From: G965222505 sp965222505
Lineage (GTDB): Bacteria; Bacteroidota; Rhodothermia; Rhodothermales; DATKEJ01
DNA: 64,000 bases
NCBI GenBank assembly: GCA_965222505.1
Contig: OZ244956.1
Location: forward strand, 1,860,001 to 1,924,000
Reading direction: 5' to 3'
Part shown: positions 1-7,718 of the stretch, in pieces
Layout: each line of letters begins with the position of its first letter
How positions within the stretch are numbered: the first letter of the stretch is position 1
Program-made: the position numbers and the translations under genes
The notes under the pieces: model-generated
What the model was told of the DNA's origin: nothing
The model's database searches: none
What the model saw: only the letters and a program-made list of their open reading frames with translations

Positions 1-1503
1 CACCGGCTGGGCCTGCACAATCCGAGCATCCGTAATATGTGTGGTTTCATAGCCCTCGAAAACCGTGGGGGCCAGTTCGGGATGCGCTTCCTCGCCAGAG
101 GTCACCACCTGCACTGATTTGAAGGCCGAAGCGGCACGGGCGCGGTCCCGCTGCTCCTGCATCAGTTTGGCGTAGGCTTTCATGTCCACGGTCAGGCCCT
201 CTTCCCGTGCCATGAGTTGCGTCAGGTCTATGGGGAAGCCGTAGGTGTCGTGCAACTGAAACGCTGCATCGCCTGGGAATACGCCCCCTTCAGCCTGTGC
301 ACTGAATTCCTCGAAGTGGGCAATGCCGGTCGCGAGGGTGCGCAAAAAGCCTTCTTCTTCAGCCTTGACCACCTTTATGATGAGGTCATGGTGAAATTCC
401 AGTTCAGGAAAAGAACCGGCCATTTTCTCTTTGAGCGGAGCCACCAGCCGGTACATGAACGGCGTGCGGAAACCAAGCGTCTGGTATCCGTACCGCACGG
501 CCCGCCGAAGAATACGCCGGATGACGTAGCCGCGCCCCTCATTGCCGGGAATGACCCCGTCGGCAATGGCAAAGGCCACGGCCCGAATGTGGTCCGCGAT
601 GACGCGCATGGCGATGCGAATCTTTTCGCGCTCGGTGTCCGAAACGCCACGGATGTCATCGTAGCCGTGGACGCCCTCTCGTTCGGTCAGATCGGCAAGG
701 GTGGCGAAGAGGCCAGAAAAGAGATCCGTGTCATAGTTGGAGGTCTTCCCCTGCAGGACAGCCACAACGCGCTCCAGGCCCATGCCGGTATCGACATGTT
801 TGTCCTTGAGCGGCTCCAGGTGATGATCGCCGAGGGCGTTGTACTGGATGAACACGAGGTTCCAGATCTCCATCACCCTGGGGTCGTCCTTATTGACGAG
901 CGTATGCCCCGGCACCGCCGCACGTTCCTCATCCGTGCGCAGGTCGACGTGGACCTCCGAGCAGGGGCCGCAGGGACCGGTATCCCCCATCATCCAGAAA
1001 TTGTCTTTGGTGCTGCAATACAGGATATGGTTCGGGTTGATGGACGTTTCCGAGGCCCAGAGGTTGGCAGCTTCGGTATCGGGATCGAGGCCGAGTTTGG
1101 CATCCCCTTCGTGAACGGTGGCATAGAGCCGGTCCGGTTCCAGTCCCCATTGATCAACGAGCAGTTCCCAGGCCCAGTGGATGGCTTCGCGCTTGAAGTA
1201 GTCGCCAAAGCTCCAATTTCCGAGCATCTCGAAGAGGGTGTGGTGGGAGGTATCGAGGCCCACCTCGTCGAGGTCGTTGTGCTTGCCGGAGACCCGCAGA
1301 CACTTCTGGGTATCAGCCACGCGGCGGTAGGGCCGGGTACCCGTGCCGAGGAACACGTCTTTAAACTGGTTCATACCCGCATTGATGAACAACAACGTGG
1401 GATCGTCATGCGGGACCAACGATGAACTGGGCACAATCTCGTGCGCCTTGTCCTTAAAAAATTGCAGAAACTCGTTCCGAATCTGCTCAGGGGATTTCGA
1501 CAT
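1..1503 (-). CDS. alaS: Alanyl-tRNA synthetase, N-terminal 501 codons (3' end outside window)
   Basis: Charges tRNA-Ala with alanine in the cytoplasm. The minus-strand reading frame is open from the ATG at 1503 to the window edge. It begins MSKSPEQIRNEFLQFF and continues with the class II aminoacylation core of AlaS (SSLVPHDDPTLLFINAGMNQ, then FKDVFLGTGTRPYRRVADTQ at about residue 45). The visible part ends after the tRNA-recognition region, so roughly 380 residues, including the editing and C-Ala domains, should lie beyond base 1. The start is set by the universally conserved N-terminus. The leader carries a heptad inverted repeat that begins only 6 bp upstream of the ATG. The long open frame on the opposite strand is a shadow. 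Confidence 0.97.
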   Translation of the reverse strand, partial: MSKSPEQIRNEFLQFFKDKAHEIVPSSSLVPHDDPTLLFINAGMNQFKDVFLGTGTRPYRRVADTQKCLRVSGKHNDLDEVGLDTSHHTLFEMLGNWSFGDYFKREAIHWAWELLVDQWGLEPDRLYATVHEGDAKLGLDPDTEAANLWASETSINPNHILYCSTKDNFWMMGDTGPCGPCSEVHVDLRTDEERAAVPGHTLVNKDDPRVMEIWNLVFIQYNALGDHHLEPLKDKHVDTGMGLERVVAVLQGKTSNYDTDLFSGLFATLADLTEREGVHGYDDIRGVSDTEREKIRIAMRVIADHIRAVAFAIADGVIPGNEGRGYVIRRILRRAVRYGYQTLGFRTPFMYRLVAPLKEKMAGSFPELEFHHDLIIKVVKAEEEGFLRTLATGIAHFEEFSAQAEGGVFPGDAAFQLHDTYGFPIDLTQLMAREEGLTVDMKAYAKLMQEQRDRARAASAFKSVQVVTSGEEAHPELAPTVFEGYETTHITDARIVQAQPV

Positions 1504-1832
1504 GGGTCCGTGTTGCGTGTTGCGTGTTGCGTGAATTCAGTCGTAGATGCTGTACTGGGCCGAAGACCTTGTACTTATCCGAACCGAGTATTCGGGTGGC
1601 ATGATTGGGACATAGATCACGCAACACGCAACACGTGCAAGATTAATAATGCGATTGTTATGTGGCGTGTATAACACCATTTCAAACTACGCTGTGCCCC
1701 ATTTACTCGCCGTGTAATCTTTCTGAATTGCACATCCGGGAAAAAATCTTGGCAGGGTGTAACCTGAATGCATAAACCTCCGTCTACTTCTCTTGTCACC
1801 ACTCCCGTATTGTTGAACGATAGAGAACGACC
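1504..1832. other. Divergent intergenic region alaS / DUF4097 gene
   Basis: This 329-bp gap must hold the promoters of both divergent genes. It contains the heptad inverted repeat at 1510-1637. The rest (1640-1832) is less GC-rich than the genes, with no repeat, RNA gene or convincing ORF. I could not assign -33/-7 promoter elements with confidence. Confidence 0.6.
1510..1637. repeat. Heptad-period inverted repeat with 82-bp spacer
   Basis: The left arm is a 7-bp tandem of the unit GTTGCGT (1510-1534). The right arm (1617-1635) is an exact 19-bp reverse complement of 1516-1534. The 82-bp spacer holds no gene. The element sits in the alaS leader, between the divergent alaS and DUF4097 genes. 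A similar element lies at 47916-48048. Confidence 0.85.
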
Positions 1833-3221
1833 ATGTATACCGCCAGAACCCGCACCATACTGCTCTGCGCTTTTGCCTTCGTCACTTCCCTCGTCATCTG
1901 GCGTGCCGCATCGGGCGGTTCAGACAACCCTGCGGAACTTCAGTCGATTGGCGAGAAAGATGAAGTCATCGTTGAGCACATTCACGAACACCGCGCCCGT
2001 CGCGAGCACAAGCACGAAAAGCGGCATGAACGGCACGTCATTCACATTGACTCTGACGAACTGGCCGCCAAGATTGAAGCTGGCCTCGAAGAAGCCGCAC
2101 GTCATCTGGAAGAAATGGACTTTGAGGGTCTCGGTGAAGAACTCGAAGCCAGCCTCGAAGAAGCCGCACGCGAATTGGAACGTATCGAAATTGAAGCCGA
2201 ATTTGGGGCCTCCACGGTCCACATCAAAGGCCGCCGGGACAAAGGCGAAGTGATGATTGAGGAAACCTTCTCCGTCAACGAAGGCGGCACCCTGAAGGTC
2301 AACGTCCCCAGCGCCGATGTGGAAGTCCTGCCCGGCGATGCTGACCAGGCCGAAGTGACCGTGTACCTGAATGGCCGGGACATGGACAAGGCCCGCGAAT
2401 ACTTTAACAAACTCAAGTTTGAGGTCTACAGCAAAGGGGACATGGTGGTCGTCGAAACCGAAAAACAACGCAAGCGGTGGAACTGGAACGGCTGGAAACG
2501 CAACGGCGGGGCCCGCATCCACGTGGAGGCCCGCATCCCGAAGGCGTTTAATACGGACCTGTCCACCTCCGGCGGAGACGTGACGATCATCACCCTGAAC
2601 GGCCAAACCAAACTGTCCACCTCCGGCGGAGACGTTTCGCTGGGTACCCTGACCGGCCCGTCCATCGTGGCCCGCACCTCGGGGGGTGACATCAAGGCCG
2701 AATCCGTCCAAAGCGATGCCGATGTGGAACTCAAAACCTCCGGCGGAGACCTCACCCTCGGCGAAATCAGCGGGGCCGAGTTGATCATCAAAACCTCCGG
2801 CGGAGACATTAACGCCGACCACCTGGATGGCTCTCTCATCGAGGTCAATACCTCCGGCGGAGACATTGATCTGGATGAAGTAGACGGCAACCTCGATGCC
2901 CACACCTCCGGTGGCGATATTGACATTGAAACCATCGACGGTGACATCAAGGCCGGCACCTCGGGCGGTAACATCGACGTCCGCCTCGAACACACCAGCC
3001 GCGTCGAACTCAAAACCTCCGGCGGTAACATCGACATCGATGCCCCCTCGGCCCTCGAAGCCGACCTGGAACTCAAGGGCGGCCGGGTGTACGTAGACAA
3101 AGCTTTTTCCTTCAGTGGCACCCTGAAGAAAAACCGGGCGATGGGCGAAGTCAATGGCGGTGGCCCACGCATTTTTGCCTCCACCTCGGGCGGCAAAATC
3201 ACCCTGGATGCCAACCAATAA
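1833..3221 (+). CDS. DUF4097-type beta-strand repeat protein, membrane-anchored
   Basis: Putative envelope protein of the DUF4097 (putative adhesin) family; its biochemical role is unknown. The 462-residue product has an N-terminal hydrophobic segment (about residues 8-27) that could be a signal anchor. A His/Arg/Glu-rich stretch follows (about 45-70), then an amphipathic charged region with a repeated LEEAAR motif (about 85-120). The C-terminal half (about 240-460) is a ladder of some ten TSGGD, TSGGN or TSGGK turns spaced 16-27 residues apart, typical of a parallel beta-solenoid. The DNA of the turns is nearly identical (ACCTCCGGCGGAGAC recurs), which suggests recent homogenisation. A strong terminator follows. 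No enzymatic motif was seen. Confidence 0.85.
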   Translation: MYTARTRTILLCAFAFVTSLVIWRAASGGSDNPAELQSIGEKDEVIVEHIHEHRARREHKHEKRHERHVIHIDSDELAAKIEAGLEEAARHLEEMDFEGLGEELEASLEEAARELERIEIEAEFGASTVHIKGRRDKGEVMIEETFSVNEGGTLKVNVPSADVEVLPGDADQAEVTVYLNGRDMDKAREYFNKLKFEVYSKGDMVVVETEKQRKRWNWNGWKRNGGARIHVEARIPKAFNTDLSTSGGDVTIITLNGQTKLSTSGGDVSLGTLTGPSIVARTSGGDIKAESVQSDADVELKTSGGDLTLGEISGAELIIKTSGGDINADHLDGSLIEVNTSGGDIDLDEVDGNLDAHTSGGDIDIETIDGDIKAGTSGGNIDVRLEHTSRVELKTSGGNIDIDAPSALEADLELKGGRVYVDKAFSFSGTLKKNRAMGEVNGGGPRIFASTSGGKITLDANQ

Positions 3222-3250
3222 GCCTTAGCCGCTTAACCAGATTTAAAAAA

Positions 3251-3289
3251 GAGGACGCAGCCAACGGGTTGTGTCCTCTTTTTCTTTTT
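3251..3289 (+). terminator. Rho-independent terminator after the DUF4097 gene
   Basis: The stem GAGGACGCAGCC (3251-3262) pairs with GGTTGTGTCCTC (3267-3278) with one G-T wobble and one mismatch around a 4-nt loop. A T-rich run follows (3279-3289). It lies 29 bp after the stop codon. Confidence 0.85.
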
Positions 3290-3369
3290 ATCTTCCAGCG
3301 ATTCCGCATCACATTTTCTAAATTATCTGACGCCGACCAATCACCAATCTTCGTAGACCGCCTACCTGT

Positions 3370-3687
3370 ATGAAGAAGACCCCGATGATGATGTACCGCA
3401 CCGAGATGATCTTTACGATCGCTGCGATGCTCGGTCTGTTAAGTATAGCCACCCTTTTTGCCGACCTGCCCCTGATGGTCATTCTGGCATCTGTGGTCTG
3501 TGCCCATGGGGTAATTGTATGGGCCCTCATCAAAAGCGATCGTGAGGGATTTATTAAAATCAATCGCATGCCACGTGCCGGCGATCCCCAGCGTGAGTTC
3601 CATCCGGTCCAGTCGTTCGTCCTCATGATTGTGGCCGTTTTGCAAGTCGTGCTGAGCGCCTACACCGTCCTGACCATCGACCTCTAA
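3370..3687 (+). CDS. Small membrane protein, unknown function (105 aa)
   Basis: I do not recognise this family. The product has three hydrophobic stretches long enough to span the membrane (about residues 12-31, 34-53 and 83-103). They are separated by a short charged loop (SDREGFIKINRMPRAGDPQ) predicted to face the cytoplasm. There is no signal-peptide cleavage site or cysteine lipobox. It stands between the DUF4097 gene (upstream, beyond a terminator) and the DUF4175 gene 136 bp downstream, all on the same strand. Reality of the gene rests on its length, membrane topology and lack of a better frame. Confidence 0.65.
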   Translation: MKKTPMMMYRTEMIFTIAAMLGLLSIATLFADLPLMVILASVVCAHGVIVWALIKSDREGFIKINRMPRAGDPQREFHPVQSFVLMIVAVLQVVLSAYTVLTIDL

Positions 3688-3823
3688 TTCCGCACGCACT
3701 TCGCTTTTGATCGGCATTTTGGGTCCATAGTGCAATTTTTTACGCATCTAAAGCGTTCTGGGAAACAGATCCCTCCGGGACGTGTTGCATTTTGGATCCA
3801 CTCCTTCTCCTGGCACAACGATC

Positions 3824-6800
3824 ATGAGCGAGCAGACCCTTCACCTTGTTGAACGTATCCGCCGGCGGCTCCATGCCACCATACGGCGGGTCACCATGGC
3901 TGAACTGCTCTGGGGCCTGGCCCTGACACTCGGCATTGTAAGTGCTGTACTGCTTCTGGCTACCGGTCTGGAAGCCGGCTTCTGGTTTAGCTCCGGCCCT
4001 CGGCGTTTCTTTTTCTGGACCTTCCTCCTCACCAGCCTGGGCCTGGTCGGGTATTTCCTGGTCATCCCCCTGTTTCGATTCATGGGATGGCTCCGCGGCC
4101 ACTCTGAAGCCGGGATGGCCGAACGCATCGGCCAACGCTTCCCCGAGATCGCGGACCGGCTCACCAACCTGCTCCAACTGGCTGGGGGCCAACGCAGCAA
4201 CGCCCCGGAACCGCTGCTTGACGGGGCCATCGCCCAGCTTGGCCGGAGCGTGGAAACGGTGCCCTTTGAACAGGTAGAAGATTTTACACGGGTCAAGCAC
4301 ATCAGCCGGTGGGCAGCCTTTCCCGTGCTCGGGTTGCTGTTTTTCCTGATTGCCGCCCCCAGCGTCTTTCTGGGCGCTACCGAACGGCTGTTTGCACCCA
4401 ATACCCACTTCCAGCCCCCTGCCCCGTTTCAACTGGATGTGCAGCCCGGTGATATCGAACTGGTCAAAGGAGCCAATTTGGATCTTGAAGTCCGGGCCAT
4501 AGGGACCGCTCTGCCACAAAGCGTCCGGTTTGAATGGCAACAGGCCGATGAAACCCATACAGACCTGTTCGATGCCCTTCCGGATTCCACCGGAGGCTTT
4601 GCCCATCGGCTGATCAACGTGCGGCAATCCCTGCGGTACCGCGTCACGGCAGGAAGCGTCGAAAGCCCCTGGTATGAGGCCACGGTGATCAACCGCCCCC
4701 TGGTACGCAACCTGCAAGTCCAACTCGATTTCCCGACCTACACCCGTATCCCCCCACGCCGCCTGCCTCCGAACGTGGGGGATATCGTGGCCCTGCCGGG
4801 CACCAAGGTTTCGGTCTCGGTTGCCCTGGGCGGTGCCGAAGTGGAGAGCGCCACCCTGCTTTTTGACGATAGTTCCCGGGTAGACCTCACCCCCTCCGCC
4901 CGTGAAGCAACGGGCGCGTTTCGAATGCGCCGCGAGGGACAGTATCAGATTCTGCTGGAGAGCCCGGCCGGCGTGCGCAATGCCGATCCCATTGCGTATA
5001 CCCTTAAACTGCAACGGGATGAGCATCCGTCTGTGACCCTCATGGAGCCGCGCCCGTCCGAAGAACTGACCGACGTCCTCTCGGTCGGGCTTCGAATGCG
5101 GATCATTGACGACTTCGGCTTTTCGAGCCTGCGCTTGCTGTACCGGCTGGCCGAGACCCGCTTTGGTGAGCCCATGACGGACTTTGAATCCGTCCCGCTG
5201 CCGCTGGTCAGTACCTCCCTCCTGGATCAGGAAGTGCCTTATCCCTGGCTGCTCCCTGAAACCACCGACATGGAATTTGTACCCGGTGATGTGGTGGAGT
5301 ATTTCGTTGAGGTACGTGACAACGACCGGGTCGCCGGATTCAAAGCGGGCCGTAGCCCCGTCTACACGCTCCGTTTCCCCTCCCTGGCCGAACAATATGA
5401 AGCCCTGGATGCAGAGCAGGAATCGACGCAGGATGAACTGCAAGACCTGCTGAACCAGACCGAGCAGGTCCGGGATGAGTTTGAGGAATTGCGGGATGAA
5501 CTCCGCCGCAAGCAGGAAGCCGACTGGGAAGACGAGCGCCAGCTTGAGCGCCTTACTCAACAACAACAATCCATCGAGCAGCGCGCCGAGGATGTGGCCG
5601 AGCAAATGGAAAACATGCTCGAATCCATGGCCGATAACAACCTCGTCAACGAGCAGACGATGGAGATGTACCAGGATCTGCAACAGGTGATGGAAGAGAT
5701 GAATTCACCGGAGTTGATGGAAGCCCTGCAAAAATTGCAAGAGGCCATGCAGAACCTGGACCTAAACCAGATGCAGCAATCCATCGGCCAGTTTGAGTTT
5801 AATGAGGAGCAATACCGGCAACGCCTCGAACGTGCCCTGGAGCTCTTCAAACGCCTGCGTACCGAACAAAAACTGGACGAGGCCATCAAGCGCACTGAAA
5901 CCCTGGCCGAACAACAGGAGCAAATAGCTCGGGAAACCCAGAACCTGATGGAAGAAAACGAGACGAACCCCTCTGAAACAGAGGAAGAATCACCGACTTC
6001 TAAAGAGGAAACCGGCCAGGAATCTGAAAAGGGCGACGAAACGGGTGAGGAAGCAGAAACCGGGCAACAAGACGAACAGGGTGGCGCAGAGGCCGATGAA
6101 GGACAGCAGGATGAACAGGGGGAGGCCGGAGAACAACCGCAAGACGGGCAAGAACCCCAGGATGGACAACAGCCTCAAGACGGACAACAGCCCCAGGATG
6201 GACAACAACAAGAGGGGCCGCGCAACGAGGAACTCGCCAAAGAGCAGCAAGCCTCCAAGGAGGAAATGGAAGCCCTTGAAGAATTGCTAGAGCAGTTGCA
6301 GGAGCAAATGGATGAGATGCAGAATGTGCCCCAGCAGGAAATGGATCAACTCCAGAATCAGGTGCAGGAGCAGAACCTGCCCCAGCAGATGCAGCAAAAC
6401 AGCCAACAGTTGATGCAAAACCAGCTCAACAAGGCCCAGCAGGGTCAGCAGAGCATGCAACAACAACTGGAGCAAATGGCCCAGCAAATGCAGCAGATGC
6501 AAGAGCAGATGTCGCAGGAACAACTCGAAATCAACATCGCTGCACTGCGCCGTACCCTGGATGATGTACTTACCCTGTCGAAAGAGCAGGAAGCCCTGCG
6601 TGAAAATACCCGGCAGCTTACGGCTGATAATCCCATGACCCGGCAATACAGCCAGCAGCAGGTTGAGTTGAGCGAAGGCGTTCGGGTGGTGAGTGATACA
6701 TTGCAGAAGCTGTCCAAAGACATTCCACAAATGTCACGGGAGGTCCAGCAGCGGTCAGGGGCTGCGTTGCAGGATATGGAACAGACCGTTACAGAAATGA

Positions 6801-7495
6801 CAGACCGGCGCATCTCCCGCGCCTCGGGCCATCAGAAAAGTGCGATGGCCAATCTGAACGAACTGGCGCTATTGCTCTCCGACTTGATGGAGCAGATGCA
6901 GAACCAGCAAAACGGCATGGGGGGCTCCGGCAACATGTCGATGTCACAGATGCTTCAGCAGATGCAACAGATGGCCGGGCAGCAGCAGCAACTCAACCAG
7001 CAGATTCAGCAGATGCTGAATGACATGCAGGGCAACCGCCTCAGCCAGAGTCAACAGGAACGCCTGGCGCAAATGGCGGCCCAACAGGAAGCGATCCGGC
7101 AGCAGTTGGAACAGATGATGCAACAGGGGGGCAGCCAAATGGATAAGCTCCTGGGGGATCTTGAGCAGGTAGCCCAGCAAATGCAACAATCTATTCAGGA
7201 CCTCCAACGCCGGCAAATCGATCCACAGGTGGTACAGCGCCAGCAACAAATCCTGACGCGCCTGCTGGATGCGCAACGGTCGCTCCGGGAACGGGGCCGA
7301 GAGAAAAAGCGGGAAGGACGGCAAGGCACCGATGTGACACGCACCAGTCCGGGCGAACTCTCCCCATCACAGCAAGCCGAAAAACTGAGACGGGACTTGA
7401 TTCAGGCACTGGAAAGTGGTTACGCGCCGGACTACGAGGAGTTGATCAAACGGTACTTCGACGCGCTGCAGAACCGCAACACTGAAGAACGCTAG
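3824..7495 (+). CDS. DUF4175 family protein, very Q/M-rich
   Basis: Large inner-membrane protein of the DUF4175 family, molecular role unknown. I chose the ATG at 3824 (MSEQTLHLVERIRRRL); an in-frame ATG at 3782 would add 14 unlikely residues. Residues about 25-90 hold two transmembrane helices, and a third lies at about 165-185. Residues 200-520 look like beta-rich extracytoplasmic domains, with prolines and no enzymatic motif. From about residue 520 on the chain is predicted coiled coil, extremely rich in Gln, Met and Glu. It includes an acidic low-complexity stretch (about 710-800) with a tandem QPQDG pentapeptide. The total of 1223 residues is at the long end for the family. Bacteroidota homologues often neighbour envelope genes, as here. 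Confidence 0.8.
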   Translation: MSEQTLHLVERIRRRLHATIRRVTMAELLWGLALTLGIVSAVLLLATGLEAGFWFSSGPRRFFFWTFLLTSLGLVGYFLVIPLFRFMGWLRGHSEAGMAERIGQRFPEIADRLTNLLQLAGGQRSNAPEPLLDGAIAQLGRSVETVPFEQVEDFTRVKHISRWAAFPVLGLLFFLIAAPSVFLGATERLFAPNTHFQPPAPFQLDVQPGDIELVKGANLDLEVRAIGTALPQSVRFEWQQADETHTDLFDALPDSTGGFAHRLINVRQSLRYRVTAGSVESPWYEATVINRPLVRNLQVQLDFPTYTRIPPRRLPPNVGDIVALPGTKVSVSVALGGAEVESATLLFDDSSRVDLTPSAREATGAFRMRREGQYQILLESPAGVRNADPIAYTLKLQRDEHPSVTLMEPRPSEELTDVLSVGLRMRIIDDFGFSSLRLLYRLAETRFGEPMTDFESVPLPLVSTSLLDQEVPYPWLLPETTDMEFVPGDVVEYFVEVRDNDRVAGFKAGRSPVYTLRFPSLAEQYEALDAEQESTQDELQDLLNQTEQVRDEFEELRDELRRKQEADWEDERQLERLTQQQQSIEQRAEDVAEQMENMLESMADNNLVNEQTMEMYQDLQQVMEEMNSPELMEALQKLQEAMQNLDLNQMQQSIGQFEFNEEQYRQRLERALELFKRLRTEQKLDEAIKRTETLAEQQEQIARETQNLMEENETNPSETEEESPTSKEETGQESEKGDETGEEAETGQQDEQGGAEADEGQQDEQGEAGEQPQDGQEPQDGQQPQDGQQPQDGQQQEGPRNEELAKEQQASKEEMEALEELLEQLQEQMDEMQNVPQQEMDQLQNQVQEQNLPQQMQQNSQQLMQNQLNKAQQGQQSMQQQLEQMAQQMQQMQEQMSQEQLEINIAALRRTLDDVLTLSKEQEALRENTRQLTADNPMTRQYSQQQVELSEGVRVVSDTLQKLSKDIPQMSREVQQRSGAALQDMEQTVTEMTDRRISRASGHQKSAMANLNELALLLSDLMEQMQNQQNGMGGSGNMSMSQMLQQMQQMAGQQQQLNQQIQQMLNDMQGNRLSQSQQERLAQMAAQQEAIRQQLEQMMQQGGSQMDKLLGDLEQVAQQMQQSIQDLQRRQIDPQVVQRQQQILTRLLDAQRSLRERGREKKREGRQGTDVTRTSPGELSPSQQAEKLRRDLIQALESGYAPDYEELIKRYFDALQNRNTEER

Positions 7496-7497
7496 CC

Positions 7498-7718
7498 CTA
7501 GGCCGTGTTGACAATTAAGCGTAAACGTCGTTTTTGGCCCGTTTCGGGCCGATAACCGGCCCTCTTGGCCCACTCTGCGTTGCATTTCTCCTGAAATGCG
7601 ATCCCCGATGATGGATCGGGGGCATTGCAGTCAAAATGCGCCTTGATTGGGCCTGGGCCGATCCACGGCCCTAACGACCTCAAAACCGCCTGTTGATCTA
7701 ATGGTCAACACGGCCTAG
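7498..7718. mobile_element. MITE-like element with 20-bp terminal inverted repeats
   Basis: The ends match in inverted orientation at 19 of 20 positions (7498-7517 against 7699-7718, outermost bases CTAGGCCGTGTTGAC). If the flanking CTAG is a target duplication, the element proper is 7502-7714 (213 bp). Inside are perfect hairpins at 7536-7550 (GGCCCG/CGGGCC), 7582-7599 (GCATTTC/GAAATGC) and 7603-7621 (CCCCGAT/ATCGGGG). There is no transposase gene. It fills the whole gap between the converging DUF4175 and kinase genes, and its right end supplies the kinase stop codon. Confidence 0.75.

Noticed and set aside
217..1425. 402-codon open frame on the plus strand
   Set aside because: It lies antisense to alaS, whose minus-strand translation is unmistakable. 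The product has no recognisable domain.
1920..3218. 432-codon minus-strand frame with repeated glycine-rich segments
   Set aside because: Antisense shadow of the DUF4097 repeats. Its periodicity is simply the complement of the TSGG ladder.
3740..5683. 647-codon minus-strand frame
   Set aside because: Antisense to the DUF4175 gene. It shows no domain or signal, and its composition reflects GC-rich antisense codons.
7498..7683. 61-codon minus-strand frame inside the MITE-like element
   Set aside because: Short, begins in repeat DNA and ends in the terminal inverted repeat; no resemblance to a transposase that I can support.
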